Assembly (NCBI RefSeq): GCF_900129655.1
Contig: NZ_FQWK01000009.1
Span: 1 to 64,000 of the forward strand
Origin: Bacteroides clarus YIT 12056
Lineage (GTDB): Bacteria; Bacteroidota; Bacteroidia; Bacteroidales; Bacteroidaceae
Direction of reading: 5' to 3'
Length of the DNA stretch: 64,000 bases
The notes beneath the pieces are model-generated. The model was not told the origin of the DNA. It searched no databases and was given only the letters and a program-made list of their open reading frames with translations. A program made the position numbers and the translations under genes. Below, piece after piece: positions 17,099 to 25,416 of this stretch. Position 1 is the first letter of the stretch; each line of letters starts with the position of its first letter.

Positions 17099-17752
17099 TT
17101 ATCTCGGTTGAGCACTCATTCTGTTCAGATAGGCAGATTGTGTAAAGGATTGGTTTACGCCTTCTACGGCCATCTTGGTGTTGAAAGAAGTCGAACCGCT
17201 CAATAATCCGCTCATGTAGCTGGTCCACAGAACAGGGAGTTTCTCTTTCTCGCCTTGAGGAGCGTCGAGGTTCAGCAATTCGGTGATGAAGGAACCGGTG
17301 CTATAAGCATAGTTTACGGCATACGGATAGTACCATCCGCCCCAGTTACCCCAGTAAGGAGCGTCCCAATAGCCCGGATAGTTCCACCACCATTCGGGGC
17401 GTCCGTAGTCTGTAAAGTAGTAAGTGCTCTTTACGTAGCTGACTTGCAAACCGAGGTCGGCGTCTTCACGGTTGTCCACACGGAGATAACCGCGGTTGTT
17501 CATATTGGTAACGTATGCGCTGAGGATTTCCTGCGCGCTTTCGTCTTTCCAATATTCGGCGTCTTTACTGTTGCCGATAACAAGGATGCTATCCGGTAAG
17601 TAGTAAGTTTCGAAAGCTTTGAAGTCTGCTTTCGTGTCATAATTGGTATAAACCAGATACTTGCTGTCCAGCTTATCCATGTCGGGGTCTTTTTCGCAAG
17701 AAACAAATGCTATTGCGAAGACCGCTAATAATAAGGGAATAAATTTCTTCAT
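17099..17752 (-). CDS. DUF4136-like lipoprotein
   Basis: Predicted lipoprotein of 217 residues. The start at 17752 gives MKKFIPLLLAVFAIAFVSC with Cys at the end of the lipobox; a longer in-frame start at 17917 would place the signal peptide internally and cross the terminator hairpin. The mature sequence (FKAFETYYLPDS, KDAEYWKDESAQEILSAYV, DNREDADLGLQVSYVKST) matches the usual DUF4136 layout, with an aromatic Trp/Tyr/Gly-rich segment at about 125-150. Function of this family is unknown. A -7 element lies at 17843-17850. Confidence 0.8.
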   Translation of the reverse strand: MKKFIPLLLAVFAIAFVSCEKDPDMDKLDSKYLVYTNYDTKADFKAFETYYLPDSILVIGNSKDAEYWKDESAQEILSAYVTNMNNRGYLRVDNREDADLGLQVSYVKSTYYFTDYGRPEWWWNYPGYWDAPYWGNWGGWYYPYAVNYAYSTGSFITELLNLDAPQGEKEKLPVLWTSYMSGLLSGSTSFNTKMAVEGVNQSFTQSAYLNRMSAQPR

Positions 17753-17842
17753 ACTTCTATAATTGTTTAGGTTAAATATAAATTCCTGCCCTATTGGTAC
17801 CTTAGGCTTTTGGAGAAAGAACAAGATAAAAAATAAAAGGTT

Positions 17843-17850
17843 CAAAAATA
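17843..17850 (-). promoter_or_regulatory. -7 promoter element of the DUF4136-like gene
   Basis: TATTTTTG on the minus strand matches TAnnTTTG, 90 bases upstream of the start at 17752. No good -33 element is visible. Confidence 0.45.
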
Positions 17851-17881
17851 AATGTGTTAAATGTGCGGCGAACGATAAAGA

Positions 17882-17923
17882 AATAGGGTGATGAATGTAT
17901 GGTAAATACATCATCACCCTATT
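17882..17923 (-). terminator. Intrinsic terminator after the aldo/keto reductase gene
   Basis: AATAGGGTGATGA (17882-17894) pairs with TCATCACCCTATT (17911-17923), and the stem extends into the loop with one bulge. On the minus strand a T-rich tract follows. It lies 19 bases past the reductase stop. Confidence 0.75.
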
Positions 17924-17942
17924 GTATGCAGGCTTATCGCAA

Positions 17943-18944
17943 CTATTTTACAATCTGATAAATACTTTCTAATTCTTCTGCAGAGAAAGCCGTGTTTTCC
18001 ATCGCTCTCAGATTATCTGCCAATTGTCCGACGGAACTTGCCCCGATAATGACCGAGGTCACCAAGTCGTCTTTCAGTATCCATGCGAGCGCCATTTCGG
18101 CAAGGGTCTGGCCGCGACGGATAGCGAGTGCATTCAGTGCTTGGATTTTGCTCAAGACTTCCTCTGTCAGCGCTTCTTTTTTAAGAAAGCCGCCTTTGGC
18201 GATGCGCGAGTTTTCTGGAATACCGTTCAGGTAGCGGTCGGTAAGCAAGCCTTGTGCCAGAGGAGAGAAGGCGATGAATCCGGTACCGTTCTCTTTGGCT
18301 TGTCGCAGGATGCCTTCTTCTTCCGGTTCGCGATTGAACAGATTGTATCTGCCTTGGTAGAGGAGACAGTGAACATCTCTCTCTTCCAGATATTTATAGG
18401 CGAGCTCTGCTTTGTCTTTAGGATATTTGGAAATGCCGATATATAGCGCTTTGCCTTGTCGTACGATATCAACCAGTGTTTGAAGTGTTTCTTCGAGAGG
18501 AGTGTTGGGATCGTAACGGTGGGTATAAAAGATGTCTACATAATCCAGATTCATTCGTTTCAGACTCTGGTTGAGGCTGCTCATCAAAGATTTTCGGGAA
18601 CCCCAATCTCCGTAAGGACCCGGCCACATTTCATGTCCTGCTTTGGTGGAAATGAATAATTCGTCCCGATAGGGCATGAATGATTTCTTCATGATCATGC
18701 CGAATGTTTCTTCTGCGGAGCCATAGGAAGGGCCGTAGTTATTGGCAAGGTCAAAGTGGGTGATACCTTTGTCGAATGCGTAATGCGCCATTGACAGAGA
18801 GTTGGCAAATGTATTGATATCGCCGAAGTTGTGCCATAACCCTAAAGAAATCTCAGGCAGCAGGATGCCGCTCTTACCGCAGCAGCGGTATTTCATACCG
18901 TTATCGTATCTGTCGGGGGCCGGGGAATAGGTGGGATTTATCAT
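17943..18944 (-). CDS. Aldo/keto reductase (YghZ-like)
   Basis: Cytoplasmic NADPH-dependent oxidoreductase of 333 residues, TIM-barrel fold. The catalytic tetrad is visible: D65 and Y70 in FDLANNYG, K101 in STKAG, H142 in YTHRYD. The cofactor end includes IIGASSVGQLADNL. The long N-terminal segment and GPSYGSAEE fit the YghZ/Gpr subgroup, which reduces aldehydes such as L-glyceraldehyde 3-phosphate; the substrate here is not certain. It begins 23 bases after the AraC regulator gene on the same strand, but its base composition is that of the host backbone while the regulator is A+T-rich. Confidence 0.9.
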   Translation of the reverse strand: MINPTYSPAPDRYDNGMKYRCCGKSGILLPEISLGLWHNFGDINTFANSLSMAHYAFDKGITHFDLANNYGPSYGSAEETFGMIMKKSFMPYRDELFISTKAGHEMWPGPYGDWGSRKSLMSSLNQSLKRMNLDYVDIFYTHRYDPNTPLEETLQTLVDIVRQGKALYIGISKYPKDKAELAYKYLEERDVHCLLYQGRYNLFNREPEEEGILRQAKENGTGFIAFSPLAQGLLTDRYLNGIPENSRIAKGGFLKKEALTEEVLSKIQALNALAIRRGQTLAEMALAWILKDDLVTSVIIGASSVGQLADNLRAMENTAFSAEELESIYQIVK

Positions 18945-18967
18945 ATCTGTTGGTTTTAGTAAAAGTG

Positions 18968-19834
18968 TTAGTACTTGATTAGTAGTTGTTGTAAAATAAT
19001 TCTATATTCATTGGGAGTATTACCCTTTTTCTTTTTAAACGTCCGGATAAAATTAGATAAGTTATTGAAACCGCATGAATAACAAATCTCTGCTACTGTG
19101 TGAGAAGTCTCGGTCAGCATTTGACAGGCATGCGCTATTCGTAAGTTAGTCACATATTCTATAAAAGTGAAGTTCGTTTTTTTCTTGAAGAAATGGCTAA
19201 ATGCAGATTCTGACATATTGACCAAATCTGCTGCTTCTTTTAATTTAATGGGTTCTTGGTAGTTTAATTCTATATATTTACAGACTTTGGCTATCCTTCT
19301 GCTTTTTGATGTACGAACTGTATCTAGGGTGTTGTAGAGATTGTCTACTAATGTATGATACTCTGATGTAGATAATTCGTGCAGAATAGAAAAGAATTCC
19401 AATACAGTGTGGAAGCCTTGCATACGTGTCAACAGGAGGATTCTCTCTTTCATTCTGAGCATCGTTTCTTCAGAGAAGGAAATCCCTTTTTGTGCATCGT
19501 GCAAGAGTTGCTTTATTGTACTGAATAATCGTTTGTTTAAAATAGGGAAGTTCAATAGATTCTCTGAAAATTGAATTGTTACTACATGATTGCCTTCTAT
19601 AATTTCTCCTTTCCAAGCGTGAGGGAGTCCTGGCCCAATCATTATTAAATCCAACTCACCGAATTTTTCTATGGAATCACCGATAATTCTTTCTCCATAT
19701 GTATTTAATACCAGATTTAGTTCAAAATCGGAATGATAATGTATAGGATAGTCGAATTTAGCATCAGGATGATTCAAAACAATGAATAAATCATCATTAG
19801 AGATAGGTGTTATTTCTTTTTGAATGTCTTTCAT
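18968..19834 (-). CDS. AraC-family regulator of the mannan locus (first)
   Basis: DNA-binding regulator of 288 residues. Residues 1-110 form a cupin-like sensor domain with FDYPIHYHSDFELNLV, and the last 100 residues hold two AraC helix-turn-helix motifs (LKEAADLVNMSESAFSHFF; VAEICYSCGFNNLSNFIRTF). It is divergent from the symporter gene at 19997, with 162 bases between them, and is clearly paralogous to the regulator at 24298, including the shared N-terminal EITP(I/L)S block. It probably controls the adjacent carbohydrate locus in response to a manno-oligosaccharide (inference). Its DNA is A+T-rich like the locus to its right. Confidence 0.9.
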   Translation of the reverse strand: MKDIQKEITPISNDDLFIVLNHPDAKFDYPIHYHSDFELNLVLNTYGERIIGDSIEKFGELDLIMIGPGLPHAWKGEIIEGNHVVTIQFSENLLNFPILNKRLFSTIKQLLHDAQKGISFSEETMLRMKERILLLTRMQGFHTVLEFFSILHELSTSEYHTLVDNLYNTLDTVRTSKSRRIAKVCKYIELNYQEPIKLKEAADLVNMSESAFSHFFKKKTNFTFIEYVTNLRIAHACQMLTETSHTVAEICYSCGFNNLSNFIRTFKKKKGNTPNEYRIILQQLLIKY

Positions 19835-19856
19835 TGGTACAAGCCTGTTTTGTGCA

Positions 19857-19864
19857 CAAAGCTA
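19857..19864 (-). promoter_or_regulatory. -7 promoter element of the first AraC gene
   Basis: TAGCTTTG on the minus strand matches TAnnTTTG exactly, 22 bases upstream of the start codon. No clear -33 element. Confidence 0.55.
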
Positions 19865-19949
19865 CAAATAATTATGAAAAAGCAGTGAAGTATTCAAAAA
19901 AGTATAATCATTAAACAATATACTATCAGAATGTTATAGTGTCATACTC

Positions 19950-19957
19950 TACCTTTG
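19950..19957 (+). promoter_or_regulatory. -7 promoter element of the symporter/GH130 operon
   Basis: TACCTTTG matches TAnnTTTG exactly, 39 bases upstream of the start at 19997. There is no TTTG at -33, which would suit an activator-dependent promoter controlled by the divergent AraC protein. Confidence 0.6.
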
Positions 19958-19996
19958 CAAAATAAATTATATCCTTTAAATTAATGTTGAAATATC

Positions 19997-21571
19997 ATGG
20001 AGGCATTTTCTATCGGAACTATTGATATTGTTATTGTAGCAGTCTATCTTCTGTTTATAATATGGTGGGGAATAAAGAATGGAAAGAGTACAGATGCGCA
20101 GTCTTATTTTTTGGCTGGACGCTCGATGCCTTGGTGGGTAGTTGGACTTTCGTTATTTGCAGCCAGTATATCCAGTACAACATTAATTGGACAGTCTGGA
20201 GATGCTTACCATACAGGACTGGCTGTTTTCAATTATAACTTGACAGGCATTATAGTTATGGTCTTTTTTGCAGTCTTCCTCCTCCCCTTATATATAAGAT
20301 CAAAGGTATTTACTATTCCTGAGTTTTTAGAAAGGCGATTTGATAAACGTTCCCGATATTACTTTTCTGCTATTTGTATTGTAGGTAATATATTTCTTGA
20401 TGCAGCCGGAGCTCTTTATGCTGCTGCATTGATTATTAAATTAGTATTGCCGGAAGTGGATCTGCATCTGATTATTGTAGTCTTTGCTATTATAGCAGCT
20501 TCATATACTATTCCAGGCGGACTATCTTCTGCTATTAATGCAGAGCTCATTCAGGCTGTCGTTTTAATTTTGGGTTCAGTATTACTTACTTATTTTTGCT
20601 TTTCGCAAGGTGGTGATTATTTCTTTAATCTTTGGGCAAATGATGATATTTTAGTAAAATTAATTCGCCCGTTATCAGACAATGCAACTCCTTGGTTAGG
20701 CTTGATTGTAGGAATGCCTGTATTGGGTATCTATTTTTGGGCAAATAATCAGACTCTGGTACAACGTGTTTTAAGTGCAAAAACTATTGATGAGGGAAGA
20801 AAAGGAGTAATTTTCACGGGCTTTCTGACAATGAGTACGTTGTTTATTATTGCTGTTCCGGGATTGATAGCCCGTAATTTATTTCCTGGACTGGAGAAAC
20901 CGGATATGGTATATCCTAATATGGTAATGCAATTGATGCCGGTAGGGTTATTAGGTGTAATGTTAGCTGCATTGTTGTCTGCTTTAACTTCTACAATCAG
21001 TGCGATCTTAAATTCAACTTCTACGTTGTTTACAATGGACTTTTATGCACAAATTACTAAAGAGGCAGACGCTAAGAAATTGGTATTAGTAGGAAAAATA
21101 GCTTCTTGTATAATTATTATACTTGCGGCACTGTGGGCTCCTCAGATAGGAAAGTTTGGGTCACTTTTGAAATACTATCAAGAAATGCTTTCTTATATTG
21201 CTCCACCTATTGTAGCGGCTTTTTTACTTGGAATTTTTAATAAAAGGGTGAATGGAAGTGGGGCTTTTATAGGATTAATTTCAGGTTTTTTGATAGCTCT
21301 TCTTTTGTTGTTTTATAAGAATGCAATATTTGGAGATTTACATTTCTTGTTAATGGTACCTTTTTTACTGATATTCAGTATGATGGTAATTTATGTAGCT
21401 AGTTTGTTTTTTGAAGTTCCGAAGATGCAGGCGTTAATCGATACCACTTTTTCTTTTATAGATTTAAAAGAAGAATATGTGATCTTAAGAAGAACAGCTT
21501 GGTATAAGAATTATCAGATATGGGCTGCTATTTTACTTGTGTTGAGTGCTTTTATTTGGATCATTTTTTAA
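19997..21571 (+). CDS. Sodium/solute symporter (SSS family)
   Basis: Inner-membrane secondary transporter of 524 residues with about 13-14 hydrophobic helices. Family features are the N-terminal YFLAGRSMPWWVVGLSLFAA, followed by SSTTLIGQSGDAY, and a middle ALLSALTSTISAILNSTSTLF block. Members import sugars and other solutes with sodium. Its position between an AraC regulator and a GH130 gene 17 bases downstream makes a mannose-containing disaccharide the likely cargo (inference). The encoding DNA is A+T-rich. Confidence 0.9.
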   Translation: MEAFSIGTIDIVIVAVYLLFIIWWGIKNGKSTDAQSYFLAGRSMPWWVVGLSLFAASISSTTLIGQSGDAYHTGLAVFNYNLTGIIVMVFFAVFLLPLYIRSKVFTIPEFLERRFDKRSRYYFSAICIVGNIFLDAAGALYAAALIIKLVLPEVDLHLIIVVFAIIAASYTIPGGLSSAINAELIQAVVLILGSVLLTYFCFSQGGDYFFNLWANDDILVKLIRPLSDNATPWLGLIVGMPVLGIYFWANNQTLVQRVLSAKTIDEGRKGVIFTGFLTMSTLFIIAVPGLIARNLFPGLEKPDMVYPNMVMQLMPVGLLGVMLAALLSALTSTISAILNSTSTLFTMDFYAQITKEADAKKLVLVGKIASCIIIILAALWAPQIGKFGSLLKYYQEMLSYIAPPIVAAFLLGIFNKRVNGSGAFIGLISGFLIALLLLFYKNAIFGDLHFLLMVPFLLIFSMMVIYVASLFFEVPKMQALIDTTFSFIDLKEEYVILRRTAWYKNYQIWAAILLVLSAFIWIIF

Positions 21572-21588
21572 TAGAACTATGAAGATGT

Positions 21589-22614
21589 ATGAAACTGAAG
21601 AAATTTGAAGGGAATCCTATCTTGGCTCCCTTTCCAGGTAATGAATGGGAATCACTGGTAACTTGTAATCCTGGAGTTTATTATGATAATGGAACATTTT
21701 ACATGTTATACCGTGCGGCAGGGAATGATACTGAACATGTTATTCGTTTAGGACTGGCTACTAGTAAAGATGGATTCCATTTTGAGAGACAGTCTGATAA
21801 ACCAGTATTTGCACCTAGTTTGGATGGTCCGGATGCCGGTTGTGTGGAAGATCCTCGTATTGTGAAGTTTGATAATGAATATTACATAACCTATGCATAT
21901 CGTCCGGTACCCCCCGGACAATATTGGAAATTTGCTCATGATGAGGTTTCTGTCCCTGCATGTGGGAGATATGCACCAGCTGCTATCGTTAAAAATTTAG
22001 GGAACACAGGGCTGGCTGTTACTAAAGATTTTAAAGACTTTCGTCGTTTAGGACGTTTGACTTCTCCTGTATTGGATGATCGTGATGTTATTCTGTTTCC
22101 AGAAAAGATAAATGAGCAATTTGTTATGCTGCATCGCCCTAAACAATATATCGGTAAAGAATATGGAGTAGATTATCCTTCAATTTGGGTGAAGTTCTCT
22201 GATGATATCTTAAACTGGGAGAATAAAAAAAGTTATCTCCTCTTATCAGGTCAAGAAGGTACTTGGGAGGAAAAGATAGGAGGTAGTACGCCGCCTTTGA
22301 AAACAGAAAAAGGTTGGTTGGTTCTTTATCATGGCGTAGAACACGGTGGAAGAGGGTATTATAGAGTCGGAGCAATGTTACTTGATTTGAATAATCCATT
22401 GAAAATCATATCTAAGACAAAGCGTTTTATTTTAGAACCGGAAATGGTATTTGAAACCCAAGGATATTATAATGGTTGTGTATTTCCGACAGGTAATGTT
22501 ATTGTAAATGATACACTTTTTGTATATTATGGCGGGGCGGATAAGTATGTTTGTGTGGCTACTTGCTCAATCTCTGAGTTACTTTCATTTTTGTTGACTG
22601 AGTGTAAGTTATGA
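21589..22614 (+). CDS. GH130 mannoside phosphorylase or mannosidase
   Basis: Cytoplasmic GH130 enzyme of 341 residues, five-bladed beta-propeller. N-terminal ILAPFPGNEWESLVTCNPG and CVEDPRI with catalytic Asp88 are family hallmarks; GGSTPPLKTEKGWLVLYHG is the usual phosphate- or sugar-binding region. GH130 proteins either phosphorolyse beta-mannosides to mannose-1-phosphate or hydrolyse beta-1,2-mannosides, and the subfamily is not decidable by eye. There is no signal peptide, consistent with action on a disaccharide imported by the upstream symporter. Its stop overlaps the next start by 4 bases. It differs clearly from the second GH130 at 41228-42418. Confidence 0.9.
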   Translation: MKLKKFEGNPILAPFPGNEWESLVTCNPGVYYDNGTFYMLYRAAGNDTEHVIRLGLATSKDGFHFERQSDKPVFAPSLDGPDAGCVEDPRIVKFDNEYYITYAYRPVPPGQYWKFAHDEVSVPACGRYAPAAIVKNLGNTGLAVTKDFKDFRRLGRLTSPVLDDRDVILFPEKINEQFVMLHRPKQYIGKEYGVDYPSIWVKFSDDILNWENKKSYLLLSGQEGTWEEKIGGSTPPLKTEKGWLVLYHGVEHGGRGYYRVGAMLLDLNNPLKIISKTKRFILEPEMVFETQGYYNGCVFPTGNVIVNDTLFVYYGGADKYVCVATCSISELLSFLLTECKL

Positions 22615-24131
22615 TTATTAATAGATTAAAAAAAGATACTATGAATATAAGGCAAATTATATTGACCATAGCGTTTTTAATGGTGTGTATCGCTTGCGAA
22701 AATAGGAGAAGTGATGTCCAGATAACAATATTACCAGAGGTAGTTAGTACTGGATTTATAGGTAATGGCGCTGAATGGGACCCGTATGACGAGGCGGAAG
22801 CTTGGGGTAGTACCATTTCGGATGAAGACTGGAATAAACTTTTTTCCAGGCTTGATTATATGAAGCCCCAATATATTCGTTGCATGATTAATAGCCCTTA
22901 TCGTTATTATAATGTTGAAACTGGCAAGTATGATAAAAATAGAAATATAGAATCTATTTCACGGTTGTTAAAGTATTGTACAGAACATGATATAACGGTT
23001 ATTTATGGCGAGTATAATCCGCCTACTTGGGATATGAAACAAGATCAAGAGTGGATTGATATGTCTGTTGATTATTTGAATTATCTTGTTACCGATTTAG
23101 GATTTTCATGTATAAAACATTTTGTCATATTTAACGAACCAGATGGAAATTGGGCATCTACTAATGGCGATTATGAATTATGGAAGAATGTCTTATTCCG
23201 TTTTCATGAGAAAATGAAAACATATCCGGGATTATTGGAGAAAGTGTCTTTTGCGGGGCCTGATGTTGTGGTAAATTATAAGAATCCTGTATCACCTTAT
23301 GATGCCGAGGGTTGGGTAAAACAGACAGTTTCGGATGTAGATAGTCTAATCGGTATATATGATATTCATGCCTATCCAGGACAAGGACAAGTACGTGCCG
23401 GTGAATATAAGGAGATATTAGCTAAATATAAACGGCACATTCCAAAAGGAAAGAAGATTTTATTAGGTGAAGCTGGGTATAAATATTGGAATCCGGCAGA
23501 TAGCATATTGGGTGCGGAGTATCGTCATAGGGTGGAGAATCATCCTTTCACAAAAGGGTCAGACTGTAATATGTTTGTTTATGATTATTTTTATGGATTG
23601 GATATGCCGCTTCTTGCTATGGAAGTTATGAATAGTGGATATGCCGGAGTAGCTGCTTGGATGTTAGATGATGCCATGCATAGTAAAAACGATTCTGGGA
23701 AAACTGAAGATATTAAAATATGGGGAATGTGGAATATACTTGGTGAAGAGGTGTTTAGTAAGCCAGATGAAGAGAATATACGACCTTGGTATTATACTTG
23801 GGCCTTGATGTGCCGATATTTTCCAGCAGGAAGCGAAATTCTGAAAACATCATTATCAGATATTGCACAGGGCATTTATGCTGTTGCAGGCAGGTATAAG
23901 GGGTTGTTTACTATAGCTCTGGTAAATGTTGGAAATGAAGATAAAGAAGTGGTGCTAAATATTCCTAAGGATTTGAATGGTGTTCAACTCTTTAAATATG
24001 AAGAACAAAATATGCCTGCTAATCAATATGGTTTTCCTATACCGGTAGAACAGAAGCTCGATTTATCTAAGTATTTTTCTATTAAGATAAAAGCGCAGAG
24101 TTTTATTCTTCTGACTCAATTACAGGAATAA
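22611..24131 (+). CDS. Clan GH-A-like glycoside hydrolase lipoprotein, family not assigned
   Basis: Predicted exported (beta/alpha)8 glycosidase of 506 residues. An in-frame ATG at 22641 would give a cleaner lipoprotein signal ending VCIAC; the ATG at 22611 overlaps the upstream stop by 4 bases. The probable acid/base is E176 in FVIFNEPDGNW and the probable nucleophile E287 in ILLGEAGYK, at the spacing usual in clan GH-A. A C-terminal beta-sandwich (about 405-505) with TIALVNVGNEDKEVVLNIP resembles those of GH30/GH39-like enzymes. I cannot place it in a numbered family. Its setting suggests a role in breaking down mannan-derived oligosaccharides. Confidence 0.75.
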   Translation: MIINRLKKDTMNIRQIILTIAFLMVCIACENRRSDVQITILPEVVSTGFIGNGAEWDPYDEAEAWGSTISDEDWNKLFSRLDYMKPQYIRCMINSPYRYYNVETGKYDKNRNIESISRLLKYCTEHDITVIYGEYNPPTWDMKQDQEWIDMSVDYLNYLVTDLGFSCIKHFVIFNEPDGNWASTNGDYELWKNVLFRFHEKMKTYPGLLEKVSFAGPDVVVNYKNPVSPYDAEGWVKQTVSDVDSLIGIYDIHAYPGQGQVRAGEYKEILAKYKRHIPKGKKILLGEAGYKYWNPADSILGAEYRHRVENHPFTKGSDCNMFVYDYFYGLDMPLLAMEVMNSGYAGVAAWMLDDAMHSKNDSGKTEDIKIWGMWNILGEEVFSKPDEENIRPWYYTWALMCRYFPAGSEILKTSLSDIAQGIYAVAGRYKGLFTIALVNVGNEDKEVVLNIPKDLNGVQLFKYEEQNMPANQYGFPIPVEQKLDLSKYFSIKIKAQSFILLTQLQE

Positions 24132-24188
24132 GAAGATTAAAGTAATCTTTTATAATATTTAGAGATTAAAATAAAAACACATAAAAAA

Positions 24189-24223
24189 GTTTATCACAGT
24201 AAGGTTACTTTGCTGTGATAAAC
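24189..24223. promoter_or_regulatory. 11-bp inverted repeat upstream of the second AraC gene
   Basis: GTTTATCACAG (24189-24199) and its perfect complement (24213-24223) flank a 13-base loop. It is not followed by a proper T run, and it sits 9 bases upstream of a -7 element (24233-24240). It may be a regulator-binding site or a weak terminator. CTGTGATAAA recurs at 25310-25319. Confidence 0.5.
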
Positions 24224-24232
24224 TAAATAATC

Positions 24233-24240
24233 TATTTTTG
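24233..24240 (+). promoter_or_regulatory. -7 promoter element of the second AraC gene
   Basis: TATTTTTG matches TAnnTTTG. It lies 57 bases upstream of the chosen start codon at 24298. Confidence 0.5.
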
Positions 24241-24297
24241 TTCAACGGAAACGGGTTACAAGCTTTCTTAAACAAACAAAATTACGGATCAAATACT

Positions 24298-25185
24298 ATG
24301 GAAAATCAGAATTACATAATGCGGGAAATCACCCCTCTATCTGAACGTGACTGTTTTTATATTGCTGATCGTCGGAAAACAGAGTTTACTTATCCGATTC
24401 ATTGTCATGCAGAATACGAATTAAATTTTACTGAACATGCCTCTGGTGTACGTCGTGTTGTTGGTGATTCTACTGAAATTATAGGTGATTATGATTTGGT
24501 GTTGATTACAGGGAAAGAGTTAGAACATGTATGGGAACAACATGAATGTACTTCTAAAGAGATTCGTGAAATAACAATTCAATTTTCATCTAATCTGTTC
24601 TTTAAAGATTTTATTAATAAAAGTCAGTTTGATAGTATTCGCCGAATGTTGGAGCGTGCACAATGCGGTCTTTCTTTTCCTATGCAAGCTATTATGAAAG
24701 TATATAACTGGTTAGATAAACTGGCTTCTGAAGAACAAGGATTTTATGCTGTAATGAATTTTTTACGTATTCTCTATGAGCTTTCTTTGTATGAAGATGC
24801 TAAAGTTTTATCAAGTTCTTCGTTTGCCAAAATTGAAACATTTGCTGATAGTAGGCGCGTGCAAAGAGTACAGAAATATGTTGCAGAACACTATCAGGAG
24901 AATATCCGTTTAAATACTTTAGCAGATATGGTTGGTATGACTCCAGTAGCTTTTAGTCGTTTCTTTCGTTTACGTACGGGGAAAACACTTTCTGATTATA
25001 TTATTGATATCCGTATTGGATTTGCTTCTCGTTTATTAGTAGATTCGGTAATGTCTATCGCTGAAATTTGTTATGAATGCGGCTTCAATAATCTTTCTAA
25101 TTTTAATAGGATGTTTAAGCGTAAGAAAGGATGTGCTCCAAAAGAATTTAGAGAAAACTATAGAAAGAAAAAACTTGTAGTATAA
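24298..25185 (+). CDS. AraC-family regulator of the mannan locus (second)
   Basis: DNA-binding regulator of 295 residues from the start at 24298; a longer in-frame start at 24238 overlaps the promoter. The cupin-like N-terminal domain has FTYPIHCHAEYELNF and the C-terminus two helix-turn-helix motifs (LNTLADMVGMTPVAFSRFF; IAEICYECGFNNLSNFNRMF). It aligns along its whole length with the regulator at 18968-19834, so the pair arose by duplication. It is located between the symporter operon and the GH26/SusCD genes, which it probably activates (inference). Confidence 0.9.
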   Translation: MENQNYIMREITPLSERDCFYIADRRKTEFTYPIHCHAEYELNFTEHASGVRRVVGDSTEIIGDYDLVLITGKELEHVWEQHECTSKEIREITIQFSSNLFFKDFINKSQFDSIRRMLERAQCGLSFPMQAIMKVYNWLDKLASEEQGFYAVMNFLRILYELSLYEDAKVLSSSSFAKIETFADSRRVQRVQKYVAEHYQENIRLNTLADMVGMTPVAFSRFFRLRTGKTLSDYIIDIRIGFASRLLVDSVMSIAEICYECGFNNLSNFNRMFKRKKGCAPKEFRENYRKKKLVV

Positions 25186-25336
25186 GGCTATCCTGTAATA
25201 AAAACATTGGAAATTGTATGTTCATTAAATAACTATCCTATACTCTATTTGTTTTTAAGCATAGATTATATTGTTGATTGTCATCGTATTATATTGATAA
25301 TGAAGGCGTCTGTGATAAAAATAAATTGTATATGCT

Positions 25337-25356
25337 TTTGATAAAATAGTATCAAA
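25337..25356. promoter_or_regulatory. Inverted repeat upstream of the GH26 promoter
   Basis: TTTGATA (25337-25343) and TATCAAA (25350-25356) flank 6 bases, ending 19 bases before the -7 element at 25376. The position suits an activator operator covering the missing -33 region. Confidence 0.45.
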
Positions 25357-25375
25357 GACTCTGCTGCAATCCCCC

Positions 25376-25383
25376 TATATTTG
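25376..25383 (+). promoter_or_regulatory. -7 promoter element of the GH26/SusCD operon
   Basis: TATATTTG matches TAnnTTTG exactly, 33 bases upstream of the start at 25417. There is no -33 TTTG at the usual distance. Confidence 0.6.
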
Positions 25384-25416
25384 CAATATCACTTTTTAAC
25401 ACTAATCTAATTGGTT

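Noticed and set aside
17753-17917. N-terminal extension of the DUF4136-like protein
   Set aside because: It would place the lipoprotein signal peptide internally and run through a terminator hairpin.
18945-18967. Insertion-site duplication flanking the A+T-rich block
   Set aside because: No matching direct repeat could be found between the left border and 41209-41227.
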